A DNA stretch of 64,000 nt, from positions 310,001-374,000 of the forward strand of contig FOZF01000003.1 in NCBI GenBank assembly GCA_900113425.1, read 5' to 3'. The notes under the pieces were generated by a model. It was not told where the DNA came from, did not search any database, and saw only the letters and a list, made by a program, of their open reading frames with translations. This stretch comes from Stenotrophomonas maltophilia (GTDB lineage: Bacteria; Pseudomonadota; Gammaproteobacteria; Xanthomonadales; Xanthomonadaceae). Made by a program: the position numbers and the translations under genes. How positions within the stretch are numbered: the first letter of the stretch is position 1; every line of letters begins with the position of its first letter. Positions 50,444 through 59,019 of this stretch are shown piece after piece.

Positions 50444-53131
50444 TCAAACCCCAACAGGATTAGCCTTCTCCGGATCAATCTTGTACTGCTTGATCGCCCG
50501 GGCCACATCCTTCGCGGTCATCTTCCCTTCCTTCGCCAGCGCCGCAATCGCGGCGTGCGCGATGTAGTACCGGTCAACCTCGAAGAAGCGACGCAGGTTC
50601 GCACGGGTATCCGAACGGCCGAAACCATCCGTACCCAGCACCGTGTACGACATCGGCACGAACGCGCGGATCTGGTCCGCATACGCACGCACGTAGTCGG
50701 TAGCGGCAATCGCCGGGCCCTGGCGGCCTTCCAGCAGCTCGGTCACGTAGGCCTTGCGCTGCTCGCCTTCCGGATGCAGGCGGTTGTGGCGCTCCACATC
50801 GAAGCCGTCGCGGCGCAGTTCGTTGAAGCTGGGGCAGCTCCAGATATCGGCGGTCACGCCGAAGTCCTTGTCCAGCAGCTCGGCGGCGGCGATGGCTTCG
50901 CGCAGGATGGTGCCCGAACCCAGCAGCTGCACGCGCAGTTCGCCCTTCTTCGGCTTGCCGGCGTCCGTCAGCAGGTACATGCCCTTGACGATGCCCTCGG
51001 CTGCGCCCTCCGGCATGTCCGGGTGGGCGTAGTTCTCGTTCATCAGGGTCAGGTAGTAGTACTCGTCTACCTGGTCTTCCATCATCGCCTTGGTGCCGTG
51101 CTGCAGGATCACCGTCACTTCGTAGCCGAAGGTCGGGTCGTAGCTGCGCACGTTGGGGATGCCACCGGCCACCAGATGGCTGAAACCATCTTCGTGCTGC
51201 AGGCCTTCACCGTTCAGCGTGGTGCGGCCGGCGGTGCCACCCAGCAGGAAGCCGCGGGTACGCATGTCGGCGGCCTGCCAGGCAATGTCGCCCACGCGCT
51301 GGAAGCCGAACATCGAGTAGTAGATGTAGAACGGCAGCATCGGCACGTTGCTGACCGAGTAGCTGGTACCGGCGGCCATCCACGAGCTGATCGCGCCCGG
51401 CTCGCTGATGCCCTGCTGCAGCACCTGGCCGCTCTGGTCTTCGCGGTAGAACATCAGCTGGTCGGCGTCCACCGGCTTGTACTTCTGGCCGAACGGCGCG
51501 TAGATGCCGATCTGGCGGAACAGGCCTTCCATGCCGAAGGTGCGGGCTTCGTCGGCCACGATCGGCACGATGTGCGGGCCCAACTCCTTGTCGCGCAGGG
51601 TGATGTTCAGGCTCTGCACGAACGCCATGGTGGTGGAGTAGGTGCGTTCGCCGCTGCTCTTCAGCAGGCGCTCGTAGGTTTCCAGCTTCGGTGCGTTGAA
51701 GCTCTTGTCGGCCTTGCGGCGGCGCTGCGGCAGGTAACCGCCCAGGGCGGCACGGCGCTCCTGCAGGTACTGCACTTCCGGCGAGTCGGGGCCCGGGTTG
51801 TAGAACGGCACCTGGCCGTCCTTGAGCTGCTCGTCGGTCACCGGAATGTTGAAGCGGTCGCGGAAGTGCTTGACGGCTTCGTCGTCCAGCTTCTTGGTCT
51901 GGTGGGTCGGGTTCAGCGCTTCACCGGCGCTGCCCATGCCATACCCCTTCACGGTCTTGGCCAGGATGACGGTCGGCATGCCCTTGGTGTTCACGGCCTG
52001 GTGGTAGGCGGCGTACACCTTGTGCGGGTCGTGGCCACCGCGGTTGAGGCGCCAGATGTCGTCGTCGGACAGGCCGGCGACCATCGCGGCGGTCTCCGGG
52101 TACTTGCCGAAGAAATGCTCGCGGGTATACGCGCCGCCAAAGGCCTTGCAGTTCTGGTATTCGCCGTCGACGGTTTCCATCATCAGCTTCTTCAGGACGC
52201 CGTTGGTGTCCTTGGCCAGCAGGGCATCCCAGTAACCGCCCCACAGCAGCTTGATGACGTTCCAGCCGCCGCCGCGGAACACGCCTTCCAGTTCCTGGAT
52301 GATCTTGCCGTTGCCGCGCACCGGGCCGTCCAGGCGCTGCAGGTTGCAGTTCACCACGAAGATCAGGTTGTCCAGGCCTTCACGGCCGGCCAGGGCGATG
52401 GCACCCAGGGTTTCCGGCTCGTCCGACTCGCCGTCGCCGATGAAGCACCACACCTTGCGGTCGGACTTCTCGATCAGGCCACGGTTTTCCAGGTAGCGCA
52501 TGAACTGCGCCTGGTAGATGGCGGCCAGCGGGCCCAGGCCCATCGACACGGTGGGGGTCTGCCAGAAGTCCGGCATCAGCCACGGGTGCGGGTACGAGGA
52601 CAGGCCACCGCCGTCCACTTCCATGCGGAACTTGTCCAGCTGCTCTTCGCTGATGCGGCCTTCCAGGAAGGCGCGGGCGTAGATGCCCGGGGCGCTGTGG
52701 CCCTGGATGAACAGCAGGTCGCCCGGGTGGTTGTCGCTCGGGGCGCGCCAGAAGTGGTTGAAGCCCACGTCGTACAGGGTGGCGCCGGAGGCGAACGAGG
52801 CGATGTGGCCGCCCAGGTCGCCCGGCTTGCGGTTGGCGCGGACCACGGTGGCCATCGCGTTCCAGCGGATGATCGAACGGATGCGCCATTCCAGCTCGGC
52901 ATTGCCCGGGCTCTTGGCCTCGAACTGCGGCTCGATGGTATTGACGTATTCGGTGGTGGGAGAGAACGGCAGGTAGGCGCCCGAACGACGGGTCAGCTCC
53001 ACCATGCCTTCCAGCAGCTGATGCGCGCGCTCGGAGCCCTCGACATCAATAACGGCCTTCAACGACTCGATCCACTCCTGGGTTTCCACAGGATTCGGGT
53101 CGTTGTTCAGCACCTCGTTCAACCAGTTCAT
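50444..53131 (-). CDS. aceE: Pyruvate dehydrogenase E1 component, homodimeric type
   Basis: An 895-residue TPP enzyme (E. coli AceE has 887). It decarboxylates pyruvate and passes acetyl to lipoyl-E2. Recognisable parts are SGHIASFASGATLYDVGFNH-like GHIASFASGATLYDV, the TPP/Mg motif GDGESDEPE, then VNCNLQRLDGPVRGNGKIIQ and LFFRQIGIYAPFGQKY-like FRQIGIYAPFGQ in the second half. GGAG is 5 bases before ATG 53131. It has its own terminator, so aceF/lpd must lie elsewhere. Core GC, right border of the island. Confidence 0.97.
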   Translation of the reverse strand: MNWLNEVLNNDPNPVETQEWIESLKAVIDVEGSERAHQLLEGMVELTRRSGAYLPFSPTTEYVNTIEPQFEAKSPGNAELEWRIRSIIRWNAMATVVRANRKPGDLGGHIASFASGATLYDVGFNHFWRAPSDNHPGDLLFIQGHSAPGIYARAFLEGRISEEQLDKFRMEVDGGGLSSYPHPWLMPDFWQTPTVSMGLGPLAAIYQAQFMRYLENRGLIEKSDRKVWCFIGDGESDEPETLGAIALAGREGLDNLIFVVNCNLQRLDGPVRGNGKIIQELEGVFRGGGWNVIKLLWGGYWDALLAKDTNGVLKKLMMETVDGEYQNCKAFGGAYTREHFFGKYPETAAMVAGLSDDDIWRLNRGGHDPHKVYAAYHQAVNTKGMPTVILAKTVKGYGMGSAGEALNPTHQTKKLDDEAVKHFRDRFNIPVTDEQLKDGQVPFYNPGPDSPEVQYLQERRAALGGYLPQRRRKADKSFNAPKLETYERLLKSSGERTYSTTMAFVQSLNITLRDKELGPHIVPIVADEARTFGMEGLFRQIGIYAPFGQKYKPVDADQLMFYREDQSGQVLQQGISEPGAISSWMAAGTSYSVSNVPMLPFYIYYSMFGFQRVGDIAWQAADMRTRGFLLGGTAGRTTLNGEGLQHEDGFSHLVAGGIPNVRSYDPTFGYEVTVILQHGTKAMMEDQVDEYYYLTLMNENYAHPDMPEGAAEGIVKGMYLLTDAGKPKKGELRVQLLGSGTILREAIAAAELLDKDFGVTADIWSCPSFNELRRDGFDVERHNRLHPEGEQRKAYVTELLEGRQGPAIAATDYVRAYADQIRAFVPMSYTVLGTDGFGRSDTRANLRRFFEVDRYYIAHAAIAALAKEGKMTAKDVARAIKQYKIDPEKANPVGV

Positions 53132-53175
53132 TAGCGCTCCCATAACCGCACGCACGCGCGCGACTGTTGTATAGA

Positions 53176-53204
53176 TATCTAGACCGCAAAGTGTAGCGCA
53201 CCAA
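53176..53204 (-). promoter_or_regulatory. Candidate aceE promoter
   Basis: On the minus strand TTGGTG (53204-53199) and TAGATA (53181-53176) are 17 bases apart, about 45 bases before the aceE start. The -10 overlaps the palindrome TAGATATCTA, which could bind a regulator. Confidence 0.35.
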
Positions 53205-53666
53205 GGGCTTTCGTCACTTGGCTACGCTGGCGTATGGACGCATGCAGCCAGTGTCCGCAAGGCATGTCCCGCCTGTCTTCGACGGGCCAGCAGGCGCGCT
53301 GCAGGCCGCTGCGGCGGGCCTTGGACCGCTTCGGGCACGTCGCGATTGCCCGCCTGGCGCATGTGCAGAACGAAGTGTTACCCAGGGCGATGACCGTTGT
53401 AGGGCACGGCCGACCGCGTGTGGGCCTACGCTGGGGGCACCGCCGCTGAATGACTGATGCGGTGTCGCGCCCGGCTCTGGACCGGGCTGCGCCTGCCGCG
53501 CAAGGTGGCGGCGAGTGTTGGCACTGCCGCAACGGCCCGCCGTCTGGCTGCCTCGCTCCCTTCCACAGTGGTCCCCGGGGCGCACCGCAAGGGCGCCCTT
53601 TCTGTGTACGTGGCCCAAACGCGGCACGGTTGTGGCCGGATCGATGCTTGCCGGCGCCTGCCCTAT

Positions 53667-53702
53667 CGATATATCGTTTCGATACTCGTTACCGATATAT
53701 CG
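53667..53702. promoter_or_regulatory. Duplicated palindromic operator of the padR/SIP operon
   Basis: The 10-base palindrome CGATATATCG occurs at 53667-53676 and again at 53693-53702, 26 bases apart, with flanking T and A making an 11-base inverted repeat. The second copy ends two bases before the PadR start codon. It probably binds the PadR dimer and gives tight self-repression. Confidence 0.65.
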
Positions 53703-53704
53703 AA

Positions 53705-54265
53705 ATGAGCCGTTCCCCTTCCCCCAGAACCCGTTCCAGCGAATCGGCCGTGCCCCGCCGCCATGGCCAGCCACGCGTGCTGAGCCGGGGCGACCTGCGC
53801 CTGCTGGTGCTGGCTTTGATCGGCGAGCAGCCGCGCCATGGCTACGAGCTGATGCAACTGATCAGCAACCAGTTCCTGCAGGCCTACACGCCCAGCGCCG
53901 GCACCATGTACCCGCTGCTGGCGAGCTTCGAGCAGGCCGGCTGGGTGGCATCGGAGGAAGTGGAGGGCCGCCGGGTGTTCCGCATTACCGCCGCCGGCGA
54001 GTTCGAGCTGAAGGTGCAGCGCACCCAGGTGCGCCTGGCCCAGCGACGGGCCTTCGACCGCGCCCGCGAGATCACCAAGGCATCGCTGCCGCCGCCGCTG
54101 GCCAGTGCCCTGCGTGACTTCAAGCGGGCGCTGGTGCATCACCACGGCCGCTGGGCCGAAGGCGAGGCCGAGCAGGTGGCGGCGCTGCTGTCGCAGGCAT
54201 CGGCACTGATCAACGGCACCACCGGTAGCGAGCCCGCCTCCCCTTCAACGACCCAGCCAGACTGA
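53705..54265 (+). CDS. PadR-family transcriptional regulator
   Basis: A 186-residue regulator. The PadR winged helix covers about 30-105: LRLLVLALIGEQPRHGYELM, then TPSAGTMYPLLASFEQAGWV and RRVFRITAAGEFEL. The C-terminal half is the dimer helix region. The start has no Shine-Dalgarno and lies 2 bases from the operator, so the mRNA may be nearly leaderless; GTG 53749 is an alternative. It is followed 58 bases on by the siderophore-interacting protein gene and should control it. Confidence 0.9.
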   Translation: MSRSPSPRTRSSESAVPRRHGQPRVLSRGDLRLLVLALIGEQPRHGYELMQLISNQFLQAYTPSAGTMYPLLASFEQAGWVASEEVEGRRVFRITAAGEFELKVQRTQVRLAQRRAFDRAREITKASLPPPLASALRDFKRALVHHHGRWAEGEAEQVAALLSQASALINGTTGSEPASPSTTQPD

Positions 54266-54323
54266 CTCCAGCCAGGTCTTCCCCACGCCGCGCCCCCTGC
54301 GCGACACCTTTACAGGTATTCCC

Positions 54324-55121
54324 ATGACTGAACATCACAACGCGCGCCTGCGCCTGGATGTGAGATTCCGCGAACTGACGGTGCTGCGCACCGAGGTGGT
54401 CACCCCGCACATGCGCCGCGTCGTGCTGGGCGGCGATGATCTGGCCGGCTTCGATTCGCCCGGCGCCGACGACCACATCAAGCTGTTCTTCCCCAACGCC
54501 AGCGGCGAAATGGTGCTGCCGGTGCTGACTGCCGAAGGCCGCAGCTACCCCGACGGCAAGCAGCCGTCGCCGGCACGCGACTACACCCCGCGCTGGTGGG
54601 ACCACGACGCCGGCGAGCTGGCCATCGACTTCGTGCTGCACGACCAGGGCATTGCCGGGCCATGGGCCGAACGGGCGCAGCCGGGCGACCAGCTGGTGAT
54701 CGGCGGCCCGCGCGGCTCGTTCGTGGTGGCCGACAGCTACGACGCCTACGTGCTGATCGGCGATGAGACCGCGCTGCCGGCCATTGCCCGCTGGCTGGAT
54801 GTGCTGCCGGAGAGCGCCGAGGTGCAGGCCTTCATCGAAGTGAGCGATGAAGCCGAACGCCAGGACCTGCCGCAGTACGAGAACGTGCAGATTCACTGGC
54901 TGGAACGCAATGGCTTCCCGGCGGCCAGCAGCACACTGCTGGAAGACATGCTGACCGACTTCGAGGCACCGGAGGGCGACACGTTCTACTGGATCGCCAC
55001 CGAATCGCGTCGCGCACGGATGATGCGCAAGTTCATCGAAGGCCATCTGGGCGTGCCGCGTGACTGGATCCGCTCGACCGGCTACTGGAAGGCGCACCCG
55101 GACGATACCGACGGCGACTGA
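54324..55121 (+). CDS. Siderophore-interacting protein (ferric-siderophore reductase)
   Basis: A 265-residue FAD/NAD(P)H enzyme of the ViuB/YqjH family that releases iron from siderophores in the cytoplasm. The FAD-binding barrel is near 10-135: VVTPHMRRVVLGGDDLAGF, HIKLFF and ARDYTPRWWDHDAGELAIDF. The NAD(P)H lobe (about 140-258) has VLIGDETALPAIARWLDVLP and FYWIATESRRARMMRKFI. It forms an operon with the PadR regulator, a known pairing. Confidence 0.93.
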   Translation: MTEHHNARLRLDVRFRELTVLRTEVVTPHMRRVVLGGDDLAGFDSPGADDHIKLFFPNASGEMVLPVLTAEGRSYPDGKQPSPARDYTPRWWDHDAGELAIDFVLHDQGIAGPWAERAQPGDQLVIGGPRGSFVVADSYDAYVLIGDETALPAIARWLDVLPESAEVQAFIEVSDEAERQDLPQYENVQIHWLERNGFPAASSTLLEDMLTDFEAPEGDTFYWIATESRRARMMRKFIEGHLGVPRDWIRSTGYWKAHPDDTDGD

Positions 55122-55150
55122 GCGCGCCGCGCTTGCCTCAGTCTGCGTGA

Positions 55151-55173
55151 GCCGGGCATGGCCCGGCTCTACA
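55151..55173. repeat. SMAG-type REP
   Basis: GCCGGGCATGGCCCGGCTCT then ACA; the minus strand ends GTAGAGCCGGGC, a GTAG-type REP with a one-base change. It lies downstream of the siderophore-interacting protein gene. Confidence 0.75.
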
Positions 55174-55227
55174 GGCGTCTGGGCAGATGCGACAATCGCG
55201 CTCCTTTCCAGTTGCAACGAGGCCCCT

Positions 55228-55629
55228 GTGGGCAAACTGACCTTGGCCGGCGTCGATGCGCTGCGCTCCCGCTTCAACGACGACGCCGCCTGTGATGGCG
55301 CGCTGGCGCCCTTCGCTGATCCGGCCGCCCTGCGTGCACCGCTGCGTGATCTGTTGGACGCCCAGCACCGGTTCCTGCAGGCCGAACACGAAGTGGCGCA
55401 GGTGGCCGATGTGCTGCGCCGCGACCAGAAGTACGCGCCGGTGGGCCGGCCGTCGGTGCATATCGTGCAGCTGCGCAAGCAGCAGGCGGCGACCAGGCAG
55501 GCCGCGTTGATCGCACGTCAGGTGGTGGCGCAGGCCGCGCAGACCTTCGTGCGGGTGAGTGGCATGACGGTGAAGGCCAAGCAGAGCCCGAGCGAGGCGT
55601 GTGCAGCGTGGCTGGGCGCGCTGCGCTGA
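55228..55629 (+). CDS. Hypothetical helical protein
   Basis: A 133-residue protein starting with GTG at 55228; GAGG lies 5 bases upstream. It is mostly alpha-helical: ALRAPLRDLLDAQHRFLQAE, then HEVAQVADVLRRDQ and IVQLRKQQAATRQAALIARQ, with coiled-coil potential. I recognise no family. Codon use fits the core genome. Its 3' end faces the yceI gene across a terminator. Confidence 0.65.
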   Translation: MGKLTLAGVDALRSRFNDDAACDGALAPFADPAALRAPLRDLLDAQHRFLQAEHEVAQVADVLRRDQKYAPVGRPSVHIVQLRKQQAATRQAALIARQVVAQAAQTFVRVSGMTVKAKQSPSEACAAWLGALR

Positions 55630-55671
55630 GCGCACGTAGCCGGTAGTGGCCAAAGCGCGCTCCCCGCGCCC

Positions 55672-55704
55672 AAAAAAAGAAGGCCCGCTTCGCAGCGGGC
55701 CTTC
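55672..55704 (-). terminator. Terminator of yceI, possibly bidirectional
   Basis: GAAGGCCCGCT (55679-55689) pairs with AGCGGGCCTTC (55694-55704). The minus strand then has seven T, so it ends yceI; it can also stop the convergent gene at 55629. Confidence 0.9.
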
Positions 55705-55734
55705 TGCCTTCTCACGACGAGTGAGCGGGGTGCA

Positions 55735-56445
55735 TCAAGCGGCCGGCTTCTCGCCGGTGGCTTCGGTGGTGATGCGGATCTTCACTTCATCGCTGACGTT
55801 CGGGGCGTAGGCGCCCACGCCGAAATCGCTGCGCTTGAGGGTGGTGGTGGCATCGAAGCCGGCGGCCGGAACCTTGGCCATCGGGTGCTCGCCGCCGCCG
55901 TTGATGGTGACGTCCAGGGTCACCGGCTTGGTGATGTCCTTGATGGTCAGATCGCCGGTGACGGTCAGCTTGTTGGTGCCGGCCGATTCCACCTTGGTGC
56001 TCTTGAAGGTGGCCGCCGGGAACTTGGCAGCGTCGAAGAAGTCGGCGCTCTTCAGGTGCTCGTCGAACTTGGCGGTGAAGCTGTTGAGGCCGCTCAGCGG
56101 CAGCTTCACTTCCACGGTGGACTTGGTCACGTCGGCGGCGTCGTACACCAGGGTGCCTTCGGCGTTGCCGAAGTGCGCGCTCGGGTTGGAGAAGCCGAAG
56201 TGGCTCCACTGTGCCAGCACGTCGGTGTGGCTCGGGTCGAGCTTGTAGGTGCCCGAGGCGATCTGGATCGCTTCGGCGGCCGGCGCGGCAGCGGCAGCAT
56301 CGGCAGCCGGGGTGGCGGCCGGCTGTTCGGTGGCGGCCGGAGCGGCGGCATCAGCGGCCGGGGCAGCGGTATCGGCCGGCTTGGAGCAGGCGGCAATGGC
56401 CAGGGTCAGGGCCAGCGGCAGCAGCAGTTTACGGGTGGCGCTCAT
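55735..56445 (-). CDS. YceI-family lipoprotein
   Basis: A 236-residue exported protein. The signal ends in LTLAIAACSK, a lipobox. A long Ala/Pro-rich linker (about 22-60) follows, then the YceI lipocalin-like barrel: GTYKLDPSHTDVLAQWSHFG, DLTIKDITKPVTLDVTINGG-like DLTIKDITKPVTLDVT and KRSDFGVGAYAPNVSDEVKI. The YceI barrel binds polyisoprenoid lipids; the lipid anchor and linker are unlike E. coli YceI. GGAG precedes ATG 56445. Confidence 0.9.
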   Translation of the reverse strand: MSATRKLLLPLALTLAIAACSKPADTAAPAADAAAPAATEQPAATPAADAAAAAPAAEAIQIASGTYKLDPSHTDVLAQWSHFGFSNPSAHFGNAEGTLVYDAADVTKSTVEVKLPLSGLNSFTAKFDEHLKSADFFDAAKFPAATFKSTKVESAGTNKLTVTGDLTIKDITKPVTLDVTINGGGEHPMAKVPAAGFDATTTLKRSDFGVGAYAPNVSDEVKIRITTEATGEKPAA

Positions 56446-56530
56446 CTGAGGAACTCTCCGGATCGTAGGGTGGGTACAGGGTGCAGCAATGGCCCGCCGC
56501 AACCGGCGGGCCCGAAACCGATACAGCGAC

Positions 56531-57121
56531 TTACGCGATGCGCGCCGCTTCGTCGAACGACAGACGCGGCAGGCGCGGGAACAGGCCCGCCGGGTCACCG
56601 TACCCCAGGTTGACCAGGAAATTCGACTTGATGCTGGTGCCGGCGAAGAAGGCTTCATCGACCTTGGCCGGGTCGAAGCCGGACATCGGGCCGGCATCCA
56701 GGCCCAGCGCGCGCGCGGCCAGGATCAGGTAGGCGCCCTGCAGGCTGCCGTTGCGGATGGCGGCCTCGTGGCGGCCTTCCTGCGGGCCGTCGAACCAGGA
56801 CTTGGCATCGGCGTGCGGGAACAGGTACGGCAGCTTCTCATGGAAATCCAGGTCGAAACCGATGATGACGGTGACCGGTGCGGCCATGGTCTTGTCGTGG
56901 TTGCCTTCGGACAGCGCCGGGGCCAGCTTGGCCTTGGCTTCGGCCGACTTCACGAACACGAAGCGCGCCGGGCTCGCGTTGGCCGCGGTCGGGCCCCACT
57001 TCACCAGCTCGTACAGTTCCTGCAGCAGGCTGTCGTCCACCGGGGTGTCGAGGAAAGCATTCTGGGTGCGGGCGGTGCGGAACAGCTGATCCAGTGCGGC
57101 GGCGTCAAGCGCGTGGGACAT
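56531..57121 (-). CDS. rutE: RutE/HadB-type nitroreductase (malonic semialdehyde reductase-like)
   Basis: A 196-residue FMN flavoprotein. [36 protein letters not shown] and [19 protein letters not shown] are close to RutE/YdfN. In pyrimidine degradation RutE reduces malonic semialdehyde to 3-hydroxypropionate, but no other rut gene is nearby, so the role here may be a general quinone or nitro reduction. It lies upstream of yceI on the same strand. Confidence 0.88.
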   Translation of the reverse strand: MSHALDAAALDQLFRTARTQNAFLDTPVDDSLLQELYELVKWGPTAANASPARFVFVKSAEAKAKLAPALSEGNHDKTMAAPVTVIIGFDLDFHEKLPYLFPHADAKSWFDGPQEGRHEAAIRNGSLQGAYLILAARALGLDAGPMSGFDPAKVDEAFFAGTSIKSNFLVNLGYGDPAGLFPRLPRLSFDEAARIA

Positions 57122-57241
57122 CGGTGCATCTCCAGGGCGGCGAAGGGGAGTCAGTGCCCGCGGGCAACGCGGGGCGAAACGACCAGCCGCAGTGTAGAGT
57201 GTCGCGACTGTTGCAACACCCAGCAGGGCTGAAACGAATTA

Positions 57242-58207
57242 ATGCCAATGGTGAAACGATCGAGCGCACCGTGGACGGTCACCGATGGCCGTGCAGGCAA
57301 TGTCCGCCAGGCGGTCGCGCTGGCCTCGGCGCTGCGCCGGGGCACCTATCGGCCCGTGGTGCTGCAACCTCGAGCGCCGTGGCGCTGGGTCACCCCGCGG
57401 CGCCTGCCCGGGGATGCCAACGGCTACGGCGATGCGTTCGCGGCACTGGCTGCCGAGCCCCCTGCGCTGGCGATCGGCTGTGGCCGCCAGGCCGCCGGTG
57501 CGCTGCGCGTGCTGCGCGCCCGCGGCACGCAGGTGGTGCAGATCCTCGACCCGCGCATCGGCGCCCGGCATTGGGACGTGGTGGTGGTACCCGAGCATGA
57601 CCGCCTACGCGGCAGCAATGTGCTGACCTTGATCGGCAGCCTCAACCCGGTCGATGACGACTGGCTGGCCTGGGGACGGGCCGCGTTCGCCGGCTTCAGC
57701 ACCCTGCCCGGTCCGCGTACTGCACTGCTGGTGGGCGGCCCGACGCCGCTGGCGCCGTGGGACGAGGCAGCGATGGTCGCGGTGTTTCGGGCGCTGGCCG
57801 CGCAGATCCGCAGTGAAGGCGGCAGCCTGCTGGCCACGACCTCACGGCGCACCCCGCCTGCACTGGCCGAGATCCTGCGCGCGACCTTCGCCGACCTGCC
57901 GCACGTGATCTGGGGCGACGGCGGCGACGGCGTGAATCCCTACGGTGGCCTGCTCGGCTGGGCCAACCGGGTGGTGGTCTCGCCGGATTCGGTGAACCTG
58001 CTGTCCGAGGCCTGCGCCACGCGCATGCCGGTAAGCGTGGCGCTGGCGGAGACTGCGCAGGGACGCCTCGCCCGCTTCCAGCAGCAGCTGCACGAGCGCG
58101 GACGGCTGCAGACACGCTGGCTGGACTGGCAGTACGACCGCATCGAGCCGCTGCGCGAAACCGCGCGCATCGCCGCCGAGGTGAGGTCGCGGCTGGCATT
58201 GGAGTAA
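57242..58207 (+). CDS. ELM1/GtrOC1-family putative glycosyltransferase (DUF1022)
   Basis: A 321-residue protein. WTVTDGRAGNVRQAVALASA at the start, IGCGRQAAGALRVLRARGTQ, QILDPRIGARHWDVVVVPEH and RVVVSPDSVNLLSEACATRM match the mitochondrial-fission ELM1-like family throughout. The fold is GT-B-like. In bacteria the family is thought to act in lipopolysaccharide or cell-envelope sugar transfer; no reaction is proven. It diverges from the rutE-like gene. Confidence 0.87.
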   Translation: MPMVKRSSAPWTVTDGRAGNVRQAVALASALRRGTYRPVVLQPRAPWRWVTPRRLPGDANGYGDAFAALAAEPPALAIGCGRQAAGALRVLRARGTQVVQILDPRIGARHWDVVVVPEHDRLRGSNVLTLIGSLNPVDDDWLAWGRAAFAGFSTLPGPRTALLVGGPTPLAPWDEAAMVAVFRALAAQIRSEGGSLLATTSRRTPPALAEILRATFADLPHVIWGDGGDGVNPYGGLLGWANRVVVSPDSVNLLSEACATRMPVSVALAETAQGRLARFQQQLHERGRLQTRWLDWQYDRIEPLRETARIAAEVRSRLALE

Positions 58208-58248
58208 CCCCCACCGTTGACGGCTGGCGTGTTCCTGAACGGGTGATT

Positions 58249-58277
58249 TTGGATTTGCCTTTGGTCGCGCGGATAAT
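58249..58277 (+). promoter_or_regulatory. Sigma-70-type promoter of the VUT transporter gene
   Basis: TTGGAT (58249-58254) and GATAAT (58272-58277) with a 17-base spacer, about 31 bases before the start codon at 58308. Confidence 0.6.
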
Positions 58278-58307
58278 GGGCGATTCCCTGATTTCCTTTG
58301 GCTCGCC

Positions 58308-58874
58308 ATGTCCGTGCGTCCTGCCCCCGTTTTTGCCCCGCTGACCCCGCGCGCCCTGGTGCTGGCGGTGCTGGCGATGGGCGCGGTGGTGCTGCTGTCG
58401 AACGTGCTGGTGCAGTACCCGATCAACGACTGGCTGACCTGGGGTGCGTTCAGCTATCCCGTCGCGTTCCTGGTGAGCAATCTGATCAACCGCCGCTTCG
58501 GCCCGGGACCCGCCCGGCGCGTGGCCTGGATCGGTTTCGCGGTGGCGGTACTGTTGTCGGTCTGGGTGGCGACGCCGCGCATCGCCATCGCATCGTGCTC
58601 GGCCTTCATCGTGGCCCAGCTGCTGGACATCACCGTGTTCGACCGCCTGCGCCGGGGCAGCTGGTGGCGTGCGCCGATGGTGGCCACCACCTGCAGCGCG
58701 GCGGTGGACACCACGATCTTCTGGTCGATTGCCTTTGCCGGTTCCAGCCTGCCGTGGGTGAGCTGGGCGGCGGGCGATCTGGCGGTGAAGCTGGCCATCG
58801 GCGTGTGCCTGCTGGCGCCGTTCCGCGCGCTGCTGTGGAAGATGGCGCCGCTGCGCGCGGAAAGCGCACGTTGA
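58308..58874 (+). CDS. VUT-family (queuosine-precursor type) membrane transporter
   Basis: A 188-residue protein with about six hydrophobic helices. LLSNVLVQYPINDWLTWGAF, then SYPVAFLVSNLINRRFGPGP and ISAFIVAQLLDITVFDRLRR-like SAFIVAQLLDITVFDRLR follow the YhhQ/VUT pattern. E. coli YhhQ imports preQ0/preQ1, precursors of the tRNA base queuosine. The alphaproteobacterial-like subgroup seen here may have another substrate. A good promoter precedes it. Confidence 0.85.
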   Translation: MSVRPAPVFAPLTPRALVLAVLAMGAVVLLSNVLVQYPINDWLTWGAFSYPVAFLVSNLINRRFGPGPARRVAWIGFAVAVLLSVWVATPRIAIASCSAFIVAQLLDITVFDRLRRGSWWRAPMVATTCSAAVDTTIFWSIAFAGSSLPWVSWAAGDLAVKLAIGVCLLAPFRALLWKMAPLRAESAR

Positions 58875-58878
58875 TTCC

Positions 58879-59006
58879 GCCGGGCATGGCCCGGCGCCAC
58901 CGTTGCTCCTGTTCGGGTAGCGCCGGGCACGGTCCAGCGCGCTTGTTTGGATGACGCCGGCATGGCGCAGCGCGCCTGTTCGGGTAGCGCCGGGCCATGC
59001 CCGGCG
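58879..59006. repeat. Cluster of three SMAG-type REPs
   Basis: REPs at 58879-58901 (minus), 58917-58940 (plus, diverged) and 58984-59006 (plus) fill the gap between the convergent transporter and glnE genes. The last two share a 20-base direct repeat beginning CTGTTCGGGTAGC, so one arose by local duplication. Confidence 0.85.
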
Positions 59007-59019
59007 GCCTCGCTGCCCA

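Larger units (their letters stand above)
53132..53704. other. Intergenic region between aceE and the padR gene
   Basis: About 570 bases with no gene I can support. The aceE side has a possible promoter and the palindrome TAGATATCTA at 53172-53181. The right end carries the PadR operator. Confidence 0.35.

Noticed and set aside
50555-53134. 859-codon plus-strand frame opposite aceE
   Set aside because: Antisense shadow of a high-GC gene; AceE on the other strand is unmistakable.
53156-53704. Small frames of 70-120 codons upstream of the padR gene
   Set aside because: Overlapping frames on both strands, no Shine-Dalgarno or protein-like pattern.
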